From a virus: DNA of 24,867 nt. Shown here one piece after another: positions 1 to 8,443 of the stretch; position 1 is the stretch's first letter, and each line of letters begins with the position of its first letter. The DNA lies in the IMG/VR virus record IMGVR_UViG_3300008339_000446, positions 1 to 24,867 of that record, one strand, 5' to 3'. Both the position numbers and the translations under genes were made by a program. The notes under the pieces were generated by a model. It did not search any database, was not told the DNA's origin, and saw only the letters and a list, made by a program, of their open reading frames with translations.

Positions 1-9
1 GGATATATC

Positions 10-984
10 ATGGCATTTGCTAACTCAGCAATCACCGATATTATCGCTACCACCATTCAAAGTCGTAGCGGTGAATTGGCTGATAACTTGACGCAGAACA
101 ATGCGATTCTGCAACGACTCAATTCCAAAGGTAACGTGCGCCCATTTTCAGGCGGTAACGTAATCTTGGAAGAGATTATGTACAACGACCCAAATACCAA
201 TAACGCTAATTCTTATAGCGGTTACGAAGTATTGAACATTGCTCCTGACAGCCCAATCTCGGCCGCTCAGTACAAGATTGCTCAATATGCCGCCGCTGTA
301 ACCATGAGCGGATTGGAAATGCTCCAAAACTCAAGCAAAGAGGCAATCATCGACTTGTTAGATGGTCGTATGCAAGTTTCTGAGGCTCGTCTTTTGAACC
401 GTATTTCCGGCGACCTATATGGCGACGGTACTGGTAACGGTGGTAAGAATATCGACGGTCTAGCCGCCGCTGTTTCTACATCCCCAACAACCGGCACATA
501 CGGTGGTATCAACCGCGCAAACTGGTCTTTTTGGCAGAACCAAGTCACAACCGGCTTGACCTCTACCAACACCTTGGCAAAGATGACCGAAGCCGCTATC
601 AAGCAAGTTCGTGGCACTGACAAGGCTGACCTTTACATTGCTGGTAATACTGCATATCAGTATTTCGTAGGCGCTTTACAGGCTATTCAGCGTATTACTA
701 CCGAAGAGAGCGGTGCGGCTGGTTTTGCATCCCTCAAGTTCTACGGTGGCGGTACTTCTGCTGATGTGGTACTCGGTGGTGGTATTGGTAACCAAGAGAA
801 TGCAAACTATATGTACCTCTTGAACACCAATTACATTTTCTTCCGTCCTCACAAAGAGCGTAATTTCGTGCCTATCGGTGGTGAGCGTCAAGCCATCAAC
901 CAAGACGCGATTGTAAAACTCTACGGTTGGGCCGGTAACTTAACTACCAGCAACGCATCGTTGCAGGGTATTTTGACCGTCTAA
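10..984 (+). CDS. Major capsid protein (HK97-fold type, inferred)
   Basis: A 324-aa protein that I read as the phage major capsid protein, which would form the icosahedral shell. It shows an Ala/Asn/Gly-rich composition with no signal peptide or membrane segment. The middle (about 120-150) has GRMQVSEARLLNR followed by GDGTGNGGKNIDGL, a pattern seen in capsid proteins around the E-loop/P-domain. The C-terminal part has FFRPHKERNF and a final GNLTTSNASLQG. The length fits small-podovirus capsid proteins. It sits just upstream of a small capsid-associated gene and the adaptor/nozzle pair, which is the expected position. Only nine bases precede the ATG, so its upstream context is not visible. 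The fold assignment is inference from pattern and gene order. Confidence 0.82.
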   Translation: MAFANSAITDIIATTIQSRSGELADNLTQNNAILQRLNSKGNVRPFSGGNVILEEIMYNDPNTNNANSYSGYEVLNIAPDSPISAAQYKIAQYAAAVTMSGLEMLQNSSKEAIIDLLDGRMQVSEARLLNRISGDLYGDGTGNGGKNIDGLAAAVSTSPTTGTYGGINRANWSFWQNQVTTGLTSTNTLAKMTEAAIKQVRGTDKADLYIAGNTAYQYFVGALQAIQRITTEESGAAGFASLKFYGGGTSADVVLGGGIGNQENANYMYLLNTNYIFFRPHKERNFVPIGGERQAINQDAIVKLYGWAGNLTTSNASLQGILTV

Positions 985-1003
985 TTTGTAAAGGAAAACT
1001 ATC

Positions 1004-1312
1004 ATGGCTTATTCAGTACTTCCCATTGCAGGAGTTGATTTAGAAACAATTACTCCTGAGTCCTTTGAATACACTAACGGCACAACCCTCATCGGAATCC
1101 CAAGTTATGGCCCACTCGGCTCACAAACTTTTGGTTCTGACGGTAAGCGTTATGTATTCGCTCAAGCCGCCGCAACGATTCCAGCAGGAACCACTGCTTG
1201 TACCGTTAACGCAACCACCTTCCAAGTAACGGCATCCGGCGGTTCTTATGTATCGCCTGCTGAATCTATGGTTTCAGGTGACTATGGCTGGTTTGGTGCT
1301 ACTAGCGTCTAA
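1004..1312 (+). CDS. Small capsid-associated protein, possible head decoration
   Basis: A 102-aa protein starting 19 bases after the capsid gene with a good ribosome site (AAAGGA). It is rich in Thr, Ala, Gly and Ser and probably all beta: GSDGKRYVFAQAAATIPAGT is followed by a C-terminal SGDYGWFGATSV. Short beta-rich proteins with a YVFAQA-type segment directly after the major capsid protein are often decoration or capsid-stabilising proteins, hence the call. An intrinsic terminator follows 22 bases after the stop, so capsid and this protein form the end of a transcript. The role is inferred from position and composition only. Confidence 0.55.
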   Translation: MAYSVLPIAGVDLETITPESFEYTNGTTLIGIPSYGPLGSQTFGSDGKRYVFAQAAATIPAGTTACTVNATTFQVTASGGSYVSPAESMVSGDYGWFGATSV

Positions 1313-1334
1313 CCGCAAATTGTAGTAAAAACAA

Positions 1335-1366
1335 GGGGCTATCTCGAAAGGGGTAGCCTCTTTTTC
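1335..1366 (+). terminator. Intrinsic terminator with GAAA tetraloop
   Basis: An 11-bp stem (1335-1345 with 1350-1360) is closed by a C-G pair around a GNRA tetraloop GAAA (1346-1349). It contains three G-U wobbles and is followed at once by TTTTTCTTT. This is a textbook factor-independent terminator. It separates the highly expressed capsid genes from the downstream virion genes and would lower their expression. Confidence 0.85.
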
Positions 1367-1405
1367 TTTAAACGCAGTACCTTAACCACTTAAGGAGTAT
1401 TAAAA

Positions 1406-2053
1406 ATGGCAATTGAAAGCGACGTTCAAGACGCAGATTCACGCTTGGCAGTTAAGTTTTATAAGCGTGCAGTCAAGCTAGAGCATGAATCTAACGAGGC
1501 AGGCCGCCCAATTTATAAGGACTTTGATTTTGTGCGAATCATGGTCGCAGGCGATAACCTGACCGAAATCGACACTTACGCACAGGAAAGCCACAAACAA
1601 CGGTTTCCACGTCAATGGTTACAGTATCAAGCCACCCAAGATTCCAACAGTGAAATCCTTGGGACACCGGTAGAACAATGGCCACTGATTAGCCAATCGC
1701 AAGCGCAGGAACTTAAAGGTGTGAAGTTTATGACGGTGGAATCCATCGCCAACGCATCTGACCTACAGCTACAGCGCATCGGCATGATTGCTGGTATGTC
1801 ACCTCACGCATTCAGAGATAAAGCCCGCACATTCTTAAATCTTGCAGAAGAAACCGCAGAGGCAAGCAAACGCGCAGAAGAAATTAACGCTTTGAAACAA
1901 GAACTTGCCAAAAAAGAGGAAGAAACTGCTAAAATTAAGGCTGAAACTGATGCGAAGCTGGCCTTGATGCAAGAACAAATGGCGGCGATACTTGCGGCAG
2001 TTGGTGAAAAGAAACCTAAAACTCGTAAACCAAAAGTCGTAGAGGAAGCATAA
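1406..2053 (+). CDS. Phage protein of unknown function with C-terminal coiled coil
   Basis: A 215-aa protein with a strong ribosome site (AAGGAG). Residues 1-140 look globular (VKFYKRAVKLEHESNEAGRP, then QRFPRQWLQYQ). Residues about 150-195 are a heptad-like run rich in Glu, Lys and Ala, clearly a coiled coil, and the tail is basic (KKPKTRKPK). I do not recognise a named family. Proteins of this build are common next to capsid genes in environmental podoviruses. It lies between the capsid terminator and the head-tail adaptor, so a head-assembly or minor virion role is plausible, but nothing in the sequence proves it. Confidence 0.75.
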   Translation: MAIESDVQDADSRLAVKFYKRAVKLEHESNEAGRPIYKDFDFVRIMVAGDNLTEIDTYAQESHKQRFPRQWLQYQATQDSNSEILGTPVEQWPLISQSQAQELKGVKFMTVESIANASDLQLQRIGMIAGMSPHAFRDKARTFLNLAEETAEASKRAEEINALKQELAKKEEETAKIKAETDAKLALMQEQMAAILAAVGEKKPKTRKPKVVEEA

Positions 2054-2054
2054 T

Positions 2055-2978
2055 ATGAGCCAAACGATGCTCCAGCTAGTTCAGCAAGTAACCGCTGAAT
2101 TAAACCTAGCAGTCCCCACCTATGTGGCCGGAAACACAAGCCAAGACGTACAGCAAGTCCTAGCGCTTATGAACGCGCAGGGATATGAATTGCTTAAAGA
2201 GACGGACTGGCAGGGTTTAGAGTTGGAGTATCGGTTTTATACCGATGCGGTGCAGTTCACTGGCGATACGGTCAGCGATAACAGCTATAACATTATTGTT
2301 ACTGGCGACGCTACCGCCTTGAACGGTGATTATTCAATTACCGGCACCGGCATTAACCAAGACACCTACGTTTCTAGCGTCAGCTACGATTCCGGACTTA
2401 ATAAGTCCACCATCGTTATGAGCCAGCTTGCAAGCGGAACTTATACCAATGTGCAGTTTAATTTCTCGCAGACCAAGTATGACTTGCCAGCAGATTTTGA
2501 GACGATTACTGATAACACCCACTGGGATAAGACCAAACACTGGCAGATGCTTGGCCCTGAAGACGCACAGCAGTGGCAGTGGTTAAAGTCCGGTTATATC
2601 TCGACCGGCCCACGTATCCGTTGGAGGATTTTAGGTCAGCAGTTTCAGATTTGGCCACCATATAACACCAAAGAATATCTAGGCTTTGAGTATCGTTCCA
2701 AAGGCTGGGCGCGTAGTGCCGCCGGTGCTGTCAAGAACAGCTTTACAGCAGATACCGATACCACCATTTATGATGACCGCCTGCTAGTACTTGGCACAAA
2801 GCTAAAGTATTTCCAAATCAAGTCGTTTGATACGACAGCGTTGCAACAGGACTATTTCAGAGTTCTTAACGTAGTCAAAGCCAATGACAAAGGTTCTGCC
2901 AATCTATCGTTTGCGCCTTACCCAAGCAAGGTGCTTATTGGTTACGCAAACATTCCTGATACCGGTTACGGAACTTAA
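2055..2978 (+). CDS. Head-tail adaptor-like protein (P22 gp4 / T7 gp11 type)
   Basis: A 307-aa protein. The N-terminal helices (LQLVQQVTAELNL, then SQDVQQVLALMNAQGYELL) match the start of podovirus adaptor or tail-tube-A proteins, which dock below the portal. The following KETDWQGLELEYRFYT is also typical. Residues about 72-135 are an inserted Gly/Thr/Ser-rich beta segment (DATALNGDYSITGTGINQDT), after which adaptor-like sequence resumes at KYDLPADFETITDNTHW and RIRWRILGQQFQIWPP. The gene starts 1 base after the previous stop and is followed 2 bases later by the nozzle gene. In podoviruses these two proteins work together to close the head and form the short tail. Confidence 0.7.
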   Translation: MSQTMLQLVQQVTAELNLAVPTYVAGNTSQDVQQVLALMNAQGYELLKETDWQGLELEYRFYTDAVQFTGDTVSDNSYNIIVTGDATALNGDYSITGTGINQDTYVSSVSYDSGLNKSTIVMSQLASGTYTNVQFNFSQTKYDLPADFETITDNTHWDKTKHWQMLGPEDAQQWQWLKSGYISTGPRIRWRILGQQFQIWPPYNTKEYLGFEYRSKGWARSAAGAVKNSFTADTDTTIYDDRLLVLGTKLKYFQIKSFDTTALQQDYFRVLNVVKANDKGSANLSFAPYPSKVLIGYANIPDTGYGT

Positions 2979-2980
2979 AC

Positions 2981-4984
2981 ATGGCAGTACCACAACAAAG
3001 ACGAGCCTTTACTGCATCGTTGGCCTCCCCGATTGGTGGGTGGAATGCCCGCGATTCGCTTGCAGAAATGAATCCCTTGGATGCGGTTCAGCTAACAAAC
3101 TTTTACCCTACCCCGACCGATGTCACGATGCGTCGAGGCTACACCCGCAATAGTCTTATTACGACCAGCACTGGGGTTGTAACCCTGTCGACCATTACCC
3201 ATGTTGGAGTGGTGGCAACCGCAACAACCTCAACCGCGCATGGTTTGGCTACCGGTGAATTTATTTCGATTACAGGATGCACCCCATCGGACTACAACGG
3301 TGTGTATCAAGTTACCGTCTTAAACAGCACCAGCTTTACTTACACAATGGCAAGCGTGCCTGCAAGTAATGCAACGGTGGTCGGAACCTATACCATCGGA
3401 ATCACCGACGCGATTGAGACGCTGATGAATTACAGCAGTCCAACCACTCAAAAGCTGTTTGCGGCCGTCAACGGTTCGTTTTATGACTGCTCGACCAATC
3501 CTGCGACTCTTGCTTATAACGGTTCGTTTGGTAATAACCGTTGGCAACACATTAATTTTTCTACGGCTGGGGGTAACTTCCTTGTAGCCGTCAATGGTCA
3601 AGATGCCGCAATGGTTTATGACGGCACAGATTGGTATAAATTGGCTACCACAGCCACCGCAGTCAACATTACAACCATTACAGCATCAACCACTACAGCA
3701 ACGGTCACAACGGCCACTGCTCATGGTTTAGTTACGGACAACAGAGTCGTTATTTCGGGCGCGACACAGCCTCAATACAACGGTACTTTTAGTATTACGG
3801 TCACCGGAACCACGACTTTTACTTACACAATGTCCGGTTCGCCAGCTAGTCCGGCAACCGGCTCACCAATTTATACCGTTTTGGGTATTGAAGGCATTAA
3901 CAACAACCTATTTGTTCATGTTAACAGCCTACAAGAGCGGATTTACTTTGTAGAAAAGAACAGCTTAGACTTTTGGTACTTGCCGGTTAACGCTTTGGGC
4001 GGCACTGCAAAGCAATTCCCGCTTGGTTCGATTGCTCGTTCAGGTGGTTACTTGCAGGCAATGGGTACTTGGACACTTGATGCCGGTTATGGTGTTGACG
4101 ACTTGGGCGCGTTTGTCACCTCGATGGGTGAAGTTATCGTTTATAAGGGTACTGACCCTGATGACCCAAATGCTTGGGCGCTCGTTGGTGTGTGGCAAAT
4201 GGGTCAAACCTTTGCACGACGCTGTTTCTTCAAATATGCCGGTGATTTATTGCTCTTGACGCAAGACGGCCTTGTACCAATGTCCGCATCCCTGCAATCT
4301 AGCCGACTTGACCCCCGCGTAAACCTGACTGACAAGATTTTCTATGCTGTCAGCCAAGCCGCAGACTTGTATTACACTCAATTTGGCTGGCAAATCAATT
4401 ACTTTGCACCGTTCAATATGCTGATTCTCAATATTCCAGTTTCTACTGGGGTTGAGCAGTTTGTCATGCACACCATTACAAAGTCATGGGGCAGATTTAC
4501 CAATATTCAGGCTTATTGTTGGGAGGTATCAGGCCCCGAAGGTATGTTCTTTGGTTCAGACGGCTATGTCGGCAAGTTTTACGACGGATTCTCCGATGCC
4601 GGCAACAATATCGTAGCCAACGCACAACAGGCTTACTCTTACTTTGATTCAAGAGGTACGCTAAAGCGGTTCACCATGGTTCGCCCCATCCTACAAACCG
4701 ATAACACAGTGCCTAATGTGCTTTGTGGCATTTCTACCGATTTTGACACCGTTAACCTATCCAACGAGATTAGTTTTAACCCTAGTTTGGCCAGCGTTGG
4801 CATTTGGAATACCAGCACTTGGGATAACGCAAACTGGGGCGCGGGTTTAACGGTTTCTAAGGTTTGGCAGGGTGTTACCGGTATTGGTTATGCAGGCTCG
4901 GTGAACCTTTCTGTGGCATCCCAAGGGGTTGATTTCCACTGGGCTAGTACGGATTATGTGATGGAGCGTGGCGGGGTTCTGTGA
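2981..4984 (+). CDS. Tail nozzle / DNA stabilisation protein (P22 gp10 / T7 gp12 type)
   Basis: A 667-aa protein. It opens with SPIGGWNARDSLAEMNPLDA and a segment ending in MRRGY, the typical start of podovirus nozzle or packaged-DNA stabilisation proteins. The middle (about 340-520) has repeated beta-strand motifs as expected for a beta-propeller-like body (IYFVEKNSLDFWYLP, VYKGTDPDDPNAWALVG, DLLLLTQDGLVPMS). Two copies of a roughly 75-residue beta module (about residues 64-138 and 225-300) are inserted in the N-terminal half. It follows the adaptor gene directly and its stop codon overlaps the GTG start of the acetyltransferase. The family assignment rests on pattern and gene order. Confidence 0.72.
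   Translation: MAVPQQRRAFTASLASPIGGWNARDSLAEMNPLDAVQLTNFYPTPTDVTMRRGYTRNSLITTSTGVVTLSTITHVGVVATATTSTAHGLATGEFISITGCTPSDYNGVYQVTVLNSTSFTYTMASVPASNATVVGTYTIGITDAIETLMNYSSPTTQKLFAAVNGSFYDCSTNPATLAYNGSFGNNRWQHINFSTAGGNFLVAVNGQDAAMVYDGTDWYKLATTATAVNITTITASTTTATVTTATAHGLVTDNRVVISGATQPQYNGTFSITVTGTTTFTYTMSGSPASPATGSPIYTVLGIEGINNNLFVHVNSLQERIYFVEKNSLDFWYLPVNALGGTAKQFPLGSIARSGGYLQAMGTWTLDAGYGVDDLGAFVTSMGEVIVYKGTDPDDPNAWALVGVWQMGQTFARRCFFKYAGDLLLLTQDGLVPMSASLQSSRLDPRVNLTDKIFYAVSQAADLYYTQFGWQINYFAPFNMLILNIPVSTGVEQFVMHTITKSWGRFTNIQAYCWEVSGPEGMFFGSDGYVGKFYDGFSDAGNNIVANAQQAYSYFDSRGTLKRFTMVRPILQTDNTVPNVLCGISTDFDTVNLSNEISFNPSLASVGIWNTSTWDNANWGAGLTVSKVWQGVTGIGYAGSVNLSVASQGVDFHWASTDYVMERGGVL
3170..3394 (+). 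repeat. First copy of duplicated beta module in nozzle gene
   Basis: This stretch encodes residues about 64-138 of the nozzle protein. Landmarks are TAHGL near residue 86, DYNGVYQVTV, and FTYTM at 119-123. The second copy has the same landmarks with the same 37-residue spacing from AHGL to TYTM. A 15-base identical segment ending in CACAATG is at 3335-3349 here and at 3818-3832 in the other copy, which points to duplication rather than convergence. Confidence 0.7.
3653..3880 (+). repeat. Second copy of duplicated beta module in nozzle gene
   Basis: This stretch encodes residues about 225-300 of the nozzle protein, with TAHGL near 247, QYNGTFSITV, and FTYTM at 280-284. Conserved spacing and the shared 15-base segment (3818-3832) match the first copy. 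Both are Thr/Ala-rich and look like small Ig-like or beta-sandwich surface domains. Confidence 0.7.
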
Positions 4985-5421
4985 GAACGGTTACTACAGA
5001 GAACCAACGTTACTTGGGTGAATGGCTTGTTAGAATACTTAACTTTCCGTTGCCCGAAACCACGCAGTGTATTGGCCAGTTAAAAGATGGAAATTTAGTA
5101 GCAGTAGCGGGATACACAAACTTTATGCCAAAGGCTTGTGAGATTCATATTGGTAGTGTTGGTGAACATTGGGCAAGTAAAGATTTTTTGTGGGCGGTGT
5201 TTGATTACCCCTTTAATAAACTTGGTGTTAGCGTTATACTAGGGCAAATCTGTAAGGATAATGAAGATGCCTTAAGATTAAACCGACACCTTGGTTTTAA
5301 AGTTGTAGCCGAAATACCGGATGCCCACATGGAAGGCGACTTGGTAATTATGGCGATGCGTAAAGAGGACTGTCGGTGGCTCAATATCCGATGCCCTCTA
5401 AAACAGACGATGGAGGCTTGA
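4981..5421 (+). CDS. GNAT-family N-acetyltransferase
   Basis: A 146-aa protein with a GTG start overlapping the nozzle stop (GTGA). The diagnostic feature is NEDALRLNRHLGFK at residues 94-107, the acetyl-CoA-binding C-terminal motif of Gcn5-related acetyltransferases. Earlier strands carry LVAVAGYTNF (39-48) and CEIHIGSV (53-60). The acceptor substrate cannot be read from the sequence. The gene is translationally coupled to virion genes on both sides, so it is made late and may modify a virion or host protein. The family call is secure; the role is open. Confidence 0.85.
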   Translation: MRTVTTENQRYLGEWLVRILNFPLPETTQCIGQLKDGNLVAVAGYTNFMPKACEIHIGSVGEHWASKDFLWAVFDYPFNKLGVSVILGQICKDNEDALRLNRHLGFKVVAEIPDAHMEGDLVIMAMRKEDCRWLNIRCPLKQTMEA

Positions 5422-5422
5422 T

Positions 5423-6889
5423 ATGGGTGGTGGTGGATTTTTAGGATTAGGGCCTGCGCCAAGTGCGCCAGCGGCCCCCGACTACCGAGGTGCGGCGCAA
5501 GAAACAGCGTCAGGAAATCTTGATGCGGCACGCGCAAATATCGCGGCAAACCGCGTTAATCAATACACCCCTTATGGCAACCTCGTTTATTCGATGCAGG
5601 GCGAGGACAAGTATGGCAACCCCATGTGGAGCGCCACACAAACATTTAGCCCTGACCAGCAAGCACTTTATGACTATGACGTAGCGGCCAGCAAAGGTTT
5701 AGGTCAGTTATCGCAGACCGGTCTAAATTACGTTCAAAACATGATGGCTAATCCGTTTAGCACATCATCGTTACCAGCACTGCAAAGCAACCTACAACAA
5801 GCCCAAATGCAACAAATCGCAGGCGGGCCACAGCTATCCCAAGTTGGTGACGCACAAGCCCAATTACGAGCAGGAAACGCGCCCAACCTACAAACCTCAC
5901 TGGGTCAAAACGTGGGCATGGCCGGCTGGGATAGGGCAAGCAACCTATTAATGCAACGTCTTGCCCCACAAATGCAAGTACAGCAAGAACAGCTAGACCA
6001 AAAATTAGCCTCGCAGGGCATTCCTATTGGTTCTGAGGCATACAATCGCGCCAAGGCTCAATTAGGTATGCAACAAAACGACCTGATGAATCAGGCTCAA
6101 TTGCAAGCCCAAGGCATCCAACAAAATCTGTTTGGCCAAGAATTGCAAGCCGGTCAATTTGGAAACCAAGCGCTGTTGGGTCAAAATCAAGCCCAGTTGC
6201 AAAACCTTGGATTTACTAACCAAGCGCAACAGCAAGACTTTGCTAACCGCATGGCTGGCATGGGATTCAACAACCAACAGATTCAGCAAATGTATGCCAA
6301 CCAAGTTGCACAGCAACAAGCCAATAACGCTATTGCACAGCAACAATTTGCTAACCAGCTTACCGGTGCTAATCTTTCTAACCAAGCGCGTCAACAAGGC
6401 TTTGGTGAGTTGTCCTATATGCGTAATGAGCCACTCAATACCCTTAACGCGGTTCGTAGTGGCGCACAAGTGCAAGGCCCATCGTTTGTTAATGCACCGC
6501 AACAAGCTGTTACTGCTGGCCCTGATTACATGGGCGCGGCACAAGCTGGATACAACGCTCAGTTGGCTAACTTTAATGCTCAACAGGCCGCACAAGCTAA
6601 CCTTAATTCAGGCTTGATGGGATTGGGTGGAAGCCTAGGAGCGGCCGCGATTATGGCGCCAGCAATGTCTGACATCCGCGCTAAAGAAAACATTCAGCCA
6701 ATCGGTGTATTGACTAACGGATTGACCTTGTACAGCTTTGAGTACAAAGACGAAATCAAGTCTCACCCATTAGCTGGTGAAGGTGTCCACGTTGGTGTAA
6801 TGGCACAAGAAGTAGAGCAAGTCTACCCATACGCTGTTACCACGCTGGATGATGGTTACAAAGTCGTTAACTATGGGTTACTGCCATGA
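5423..6889 (+). CDS. Q-rich virion protein with C-terminal S74 chaperone domain
   Basis: A 488-aa protein with a strong ribosome site (GGAGG). It begins with a Gly-rich stretch (MGGGGFLGLGPAPSAPAAPD). Residues about 100-400 are very rich in Gln, Ala, Asn and Leu, probably long helices, with repeats of the type NQAQLQNLGFTNQAQQQDFAN. The C-terminus (416-488) is an intramolecular chaperone / peptidase S74 domain: SDIRAKENI, LYSFEYKDE, HVGVMAQEVEQVYP, then VNYGLL at the end. Ser416 and Lys421 have the spacing of the Ser-Lys pair used for self-cleavage in endosialidase-type domains. These domains usually trimerise fibres; here the carrier looks like an internal or tail-needle protein. Its stop overlaps the next ATG. 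Confidence 0.82.
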   Translation: MGGGGFLGLGPAPSAPAAPDYRGAAQETASGNLDAARANIAANRVNQYTPYGNLVYSMQGEDKYGNPMWSATQTFSPDQQALYDYDVAASKGLGQLSQTGLNYVQNMMANPFSTSSLPALQSNLQQAQMQQIAGGPQLSQVGDAQAQLRAGNAPNLQTSLGQNVGMAGWDRASNLLMQRLAPQMQVQQEQLDQKLASQGIPIGSEAYNRAKAQLGMQQNDLMNQAQLQAQGIQQNLFGQELQAGQFGNQALLGQNQAQLQNLGFTNQAQQQDFANRMAGMGFNNQQIQQMYANQVAQQQANNAIAQQQFANQLTGANLSNQARQQGFGELSYMRNEPLNTLNAVRSGAQVQGPSFVNAPQQAVTAGPDYMGAAQAGYNAQLANFNAQQAAQANLNSGLMGLGGSLGAAAIMAPAMSDIRAKENIQPIGVLTNGLTLYSFEYKDEIKSHPLAGEGVHVGVMAQEVEQVYPYAVTTLDDGYKVVNYGLLP

Positions 6890-7188
6890 AAACAATGACC
6901 ATGCAAGATTTACAGGGAATGATGCCTCGTTTTCAAAACTTGGCAGACCAAGACCAATTTCAGCGTTTGATGGCTCAACAGCAAAATCAGCTAGTGCAGG
7001 CCGCAGGACAAGGCGCAAAAGGTGGCAACGCTACCGCCATGAACCCGCTTGCAATGGCCATGATGTTACGCAGAAAGCCTGACCCCTACATGAATGCACA
7101 GCGCGCAATGGATATGTATGGTGCTGGTAATGTTTATGGATTTGGTGGTCAGGGAACTGTACCAACCTTTACTACAGGCATGGATTAA
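6886..7188 (+). CDS. Small Gln/Met-rich protein in virion block
   Basis: A 100-aa protein whose ATG overlaps the previous stop (ATGA), so translation is probably coupled. It is rich in Met, Gln and Ala (MQDLQGMMPRFQNLADQDQF, then RLMAQQQNQL) and ends in a Gly-rich segment. It has no membrane segment and I recognise no family. Its composition resembles the flanking proteins, and its place inside the internal-virion block suggests a minor virion component or assembly helper. That is inference from context. Confidence 0.65.
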   Translation: MKTMTMQDLQGMMPRFQNLADQDQFQRLMAQQQNQLVQAAGQGAKGGNATAMNPLAMAMMLRRKPDPYMNAQRAMDMYGAGNVYGFGGQGTVPTFTTGMD

Positions 7189-7190
7189 TT

Positions 7191-8441
7191 ATGGCTGATA
7201 TATTAGGAACCGTATCCCCTGAATATGCTTTAGAGCAACAACGCTTAAACCGTCAGCAAAAGATGGCTGAATTGCTTTTGGCCACCGGTTCACAACCACA
7301 GGCCGCAGGGCAAATGGTCAGTGGCCGTTATGTACCTAATTCGTTTTTCCAAAATTTACAAGCACCAGTCAATATGATGTTGGGCGCTTACATGGCTAAT
7401 CGCGGTGACAAAGCGGCTCTTGATTTAGCGCAACGGTTACGTCAAGACCAACAGCGACTTGGTAATGAGTTTTTTGAAACAATGAACCCTGCACAGACAG
7501 AGTTGGCTGGCCCAACACCTACTGGCGCACCATTAACAACGGTAAACCAACCCGATTACCGTAAAGCAATGCAAATCGCATCTAATCCAAATGCTCCAGC
7601 ATACGCAAAAACTTACATTAATGAGTTGCTTAAACCAAGAGTATTTAAAGAAGGCGAAACATTGCAGTTGCCATCGTTGGTTGGCGGTCAGGTATCGTTT
7701 AATCAAATGGGTGGCGGCGGTGTTACATTGCCGTCTGACCTAAAGTCGGTTGCTATTCGTTTAGGTTTGCCATTAGATTCAACCAAGTGGACTGACCAAC
7801 AAAGACAGTTGGCTGATGCCGCAGTTAAAGAAGAAAAGAAATTAGCAGGCACAACGGTTAATATTCCTAACTTTACGGAAAAAACCTTTGGCGGTCAGTT
7901 GGCAGAAAATCAAGCCAAACGCTTTGACACACTACAATCAACAGCAGAAAAAGCGCCTGACACTATCAGAACTGTTCAACAAAACAGAGCAATATTGCAA
8001 AGCGGTAAGTTCTTTAGCGGTTCGCCTGCTAACGTACAGCTTGAAATGGCAAAAATGGCTGATGCTTTTGGATTGGGCGGTGCAGACACAAAAACTAAGG
8101 CCGCGAACTCGCAGACCCTTATTACTAATGCCGCGTCAGCAACCTTGGATAGCATTGCCGGTTCAGGTCTTGGCGCTGGTCAAGGCTTTACTGACAAAGA
8201 TTTGCGGTTCTTGCAAGATGCTAAGTCATTCCGCATAACCATGACGGATGAAAACATCAGAAGAATATTAGATTTGCAAGAAAGAGCCGCAAGACAGGCT
8301 GTTATTAGATACAACGACCGATTAAAAACATTGCCACAGGCATCAGTGCAAGTAATGGGTCTAAGACCAATTGAATTGCCTGTTGTAAGTGTTCGCGACC
8401 AAGCCGATGCAATCTTGAATCAAAGCAATCAAGGTCAATAA
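7191..8441 (+). CDS. Probable internal virion protein
   Basis: A 416-aa protein with no recognised catalytic motif. It is largely helical and Gln/Ala-rich (ALEQQRLNRQQKMAELLLA near the start, then DLAQRLRQDQQRLGNEFFE). The C-terminal third has RILDLQERAARQAVIRYNDR. It starts 2 bases after the previous stop and is followed 2 bases later by a 667-aa ejection-type protein. In podoviruses, runs of large Ala/Gln-rich genes between the nozzle and tail-fibre genes encode the proteins ejected ahead of the DNA. The call follows that gene order. Confidence 0.65.
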   Translation: MADILGTVSPEYALEQQRLNRQQKMAELLLATGSQPQAAGQMVSGRYVPNSFFQNLQAPVNMMLGAYMANRGDKAALDLAQRLRQDQQRLGNEFFETMNPAQTELAGPTPTGAPLTTVNQPDYRKAMQIASNPNAPAYAKTYINELLKPRVFKEGETLQLPSLVGGQVSFNQMGGGGVTLPSDLKSVAIRLGLPLDSTKWTDQQRQLADAAVKEEKKLAGTTVNIPNFTEKTFGGQLAENQAKRFDTLQSTAEKAPDTIRTVQQNRAILQSGKFFSGSPANVQLEMAKMADAFGLGGADTKTKAANSQTLITNAASATLDSIAGSGLGAGQGFTDKDLRFLQDAKSFRITMTDENIRRILDLQERAARQAVIRYNDRLKTLPQASVQVMGLRPIELPVVSVRDQADAILNQSNQGQ

Positions 8442-8443
8442 TT

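Noticed and set aside
1380-1395. TTAACCACTTAA before the 215-aa gene, resembling the operator
   Set aside because: The half-site spacing is 2 bp instead of 4, and it is explained by the AAGGAG ribosome site. No -35/-10 pair is present.
2394-2408. Palindrome GGACTTA-A-TAAGTCC
   Set aside because: It lies in the middle of the adaptor coding frame, with no promoter or terminator context; likely chance.
6062-6595. Long open frame antisense to the Q-rich virion gene (177 codons)
   Set aside because: It is a by-product of CAA/CAG-rich codons read backwards (Leu/Val-rich) without a ribosome site. The plus-strand S74 protein is clearly the real gene.
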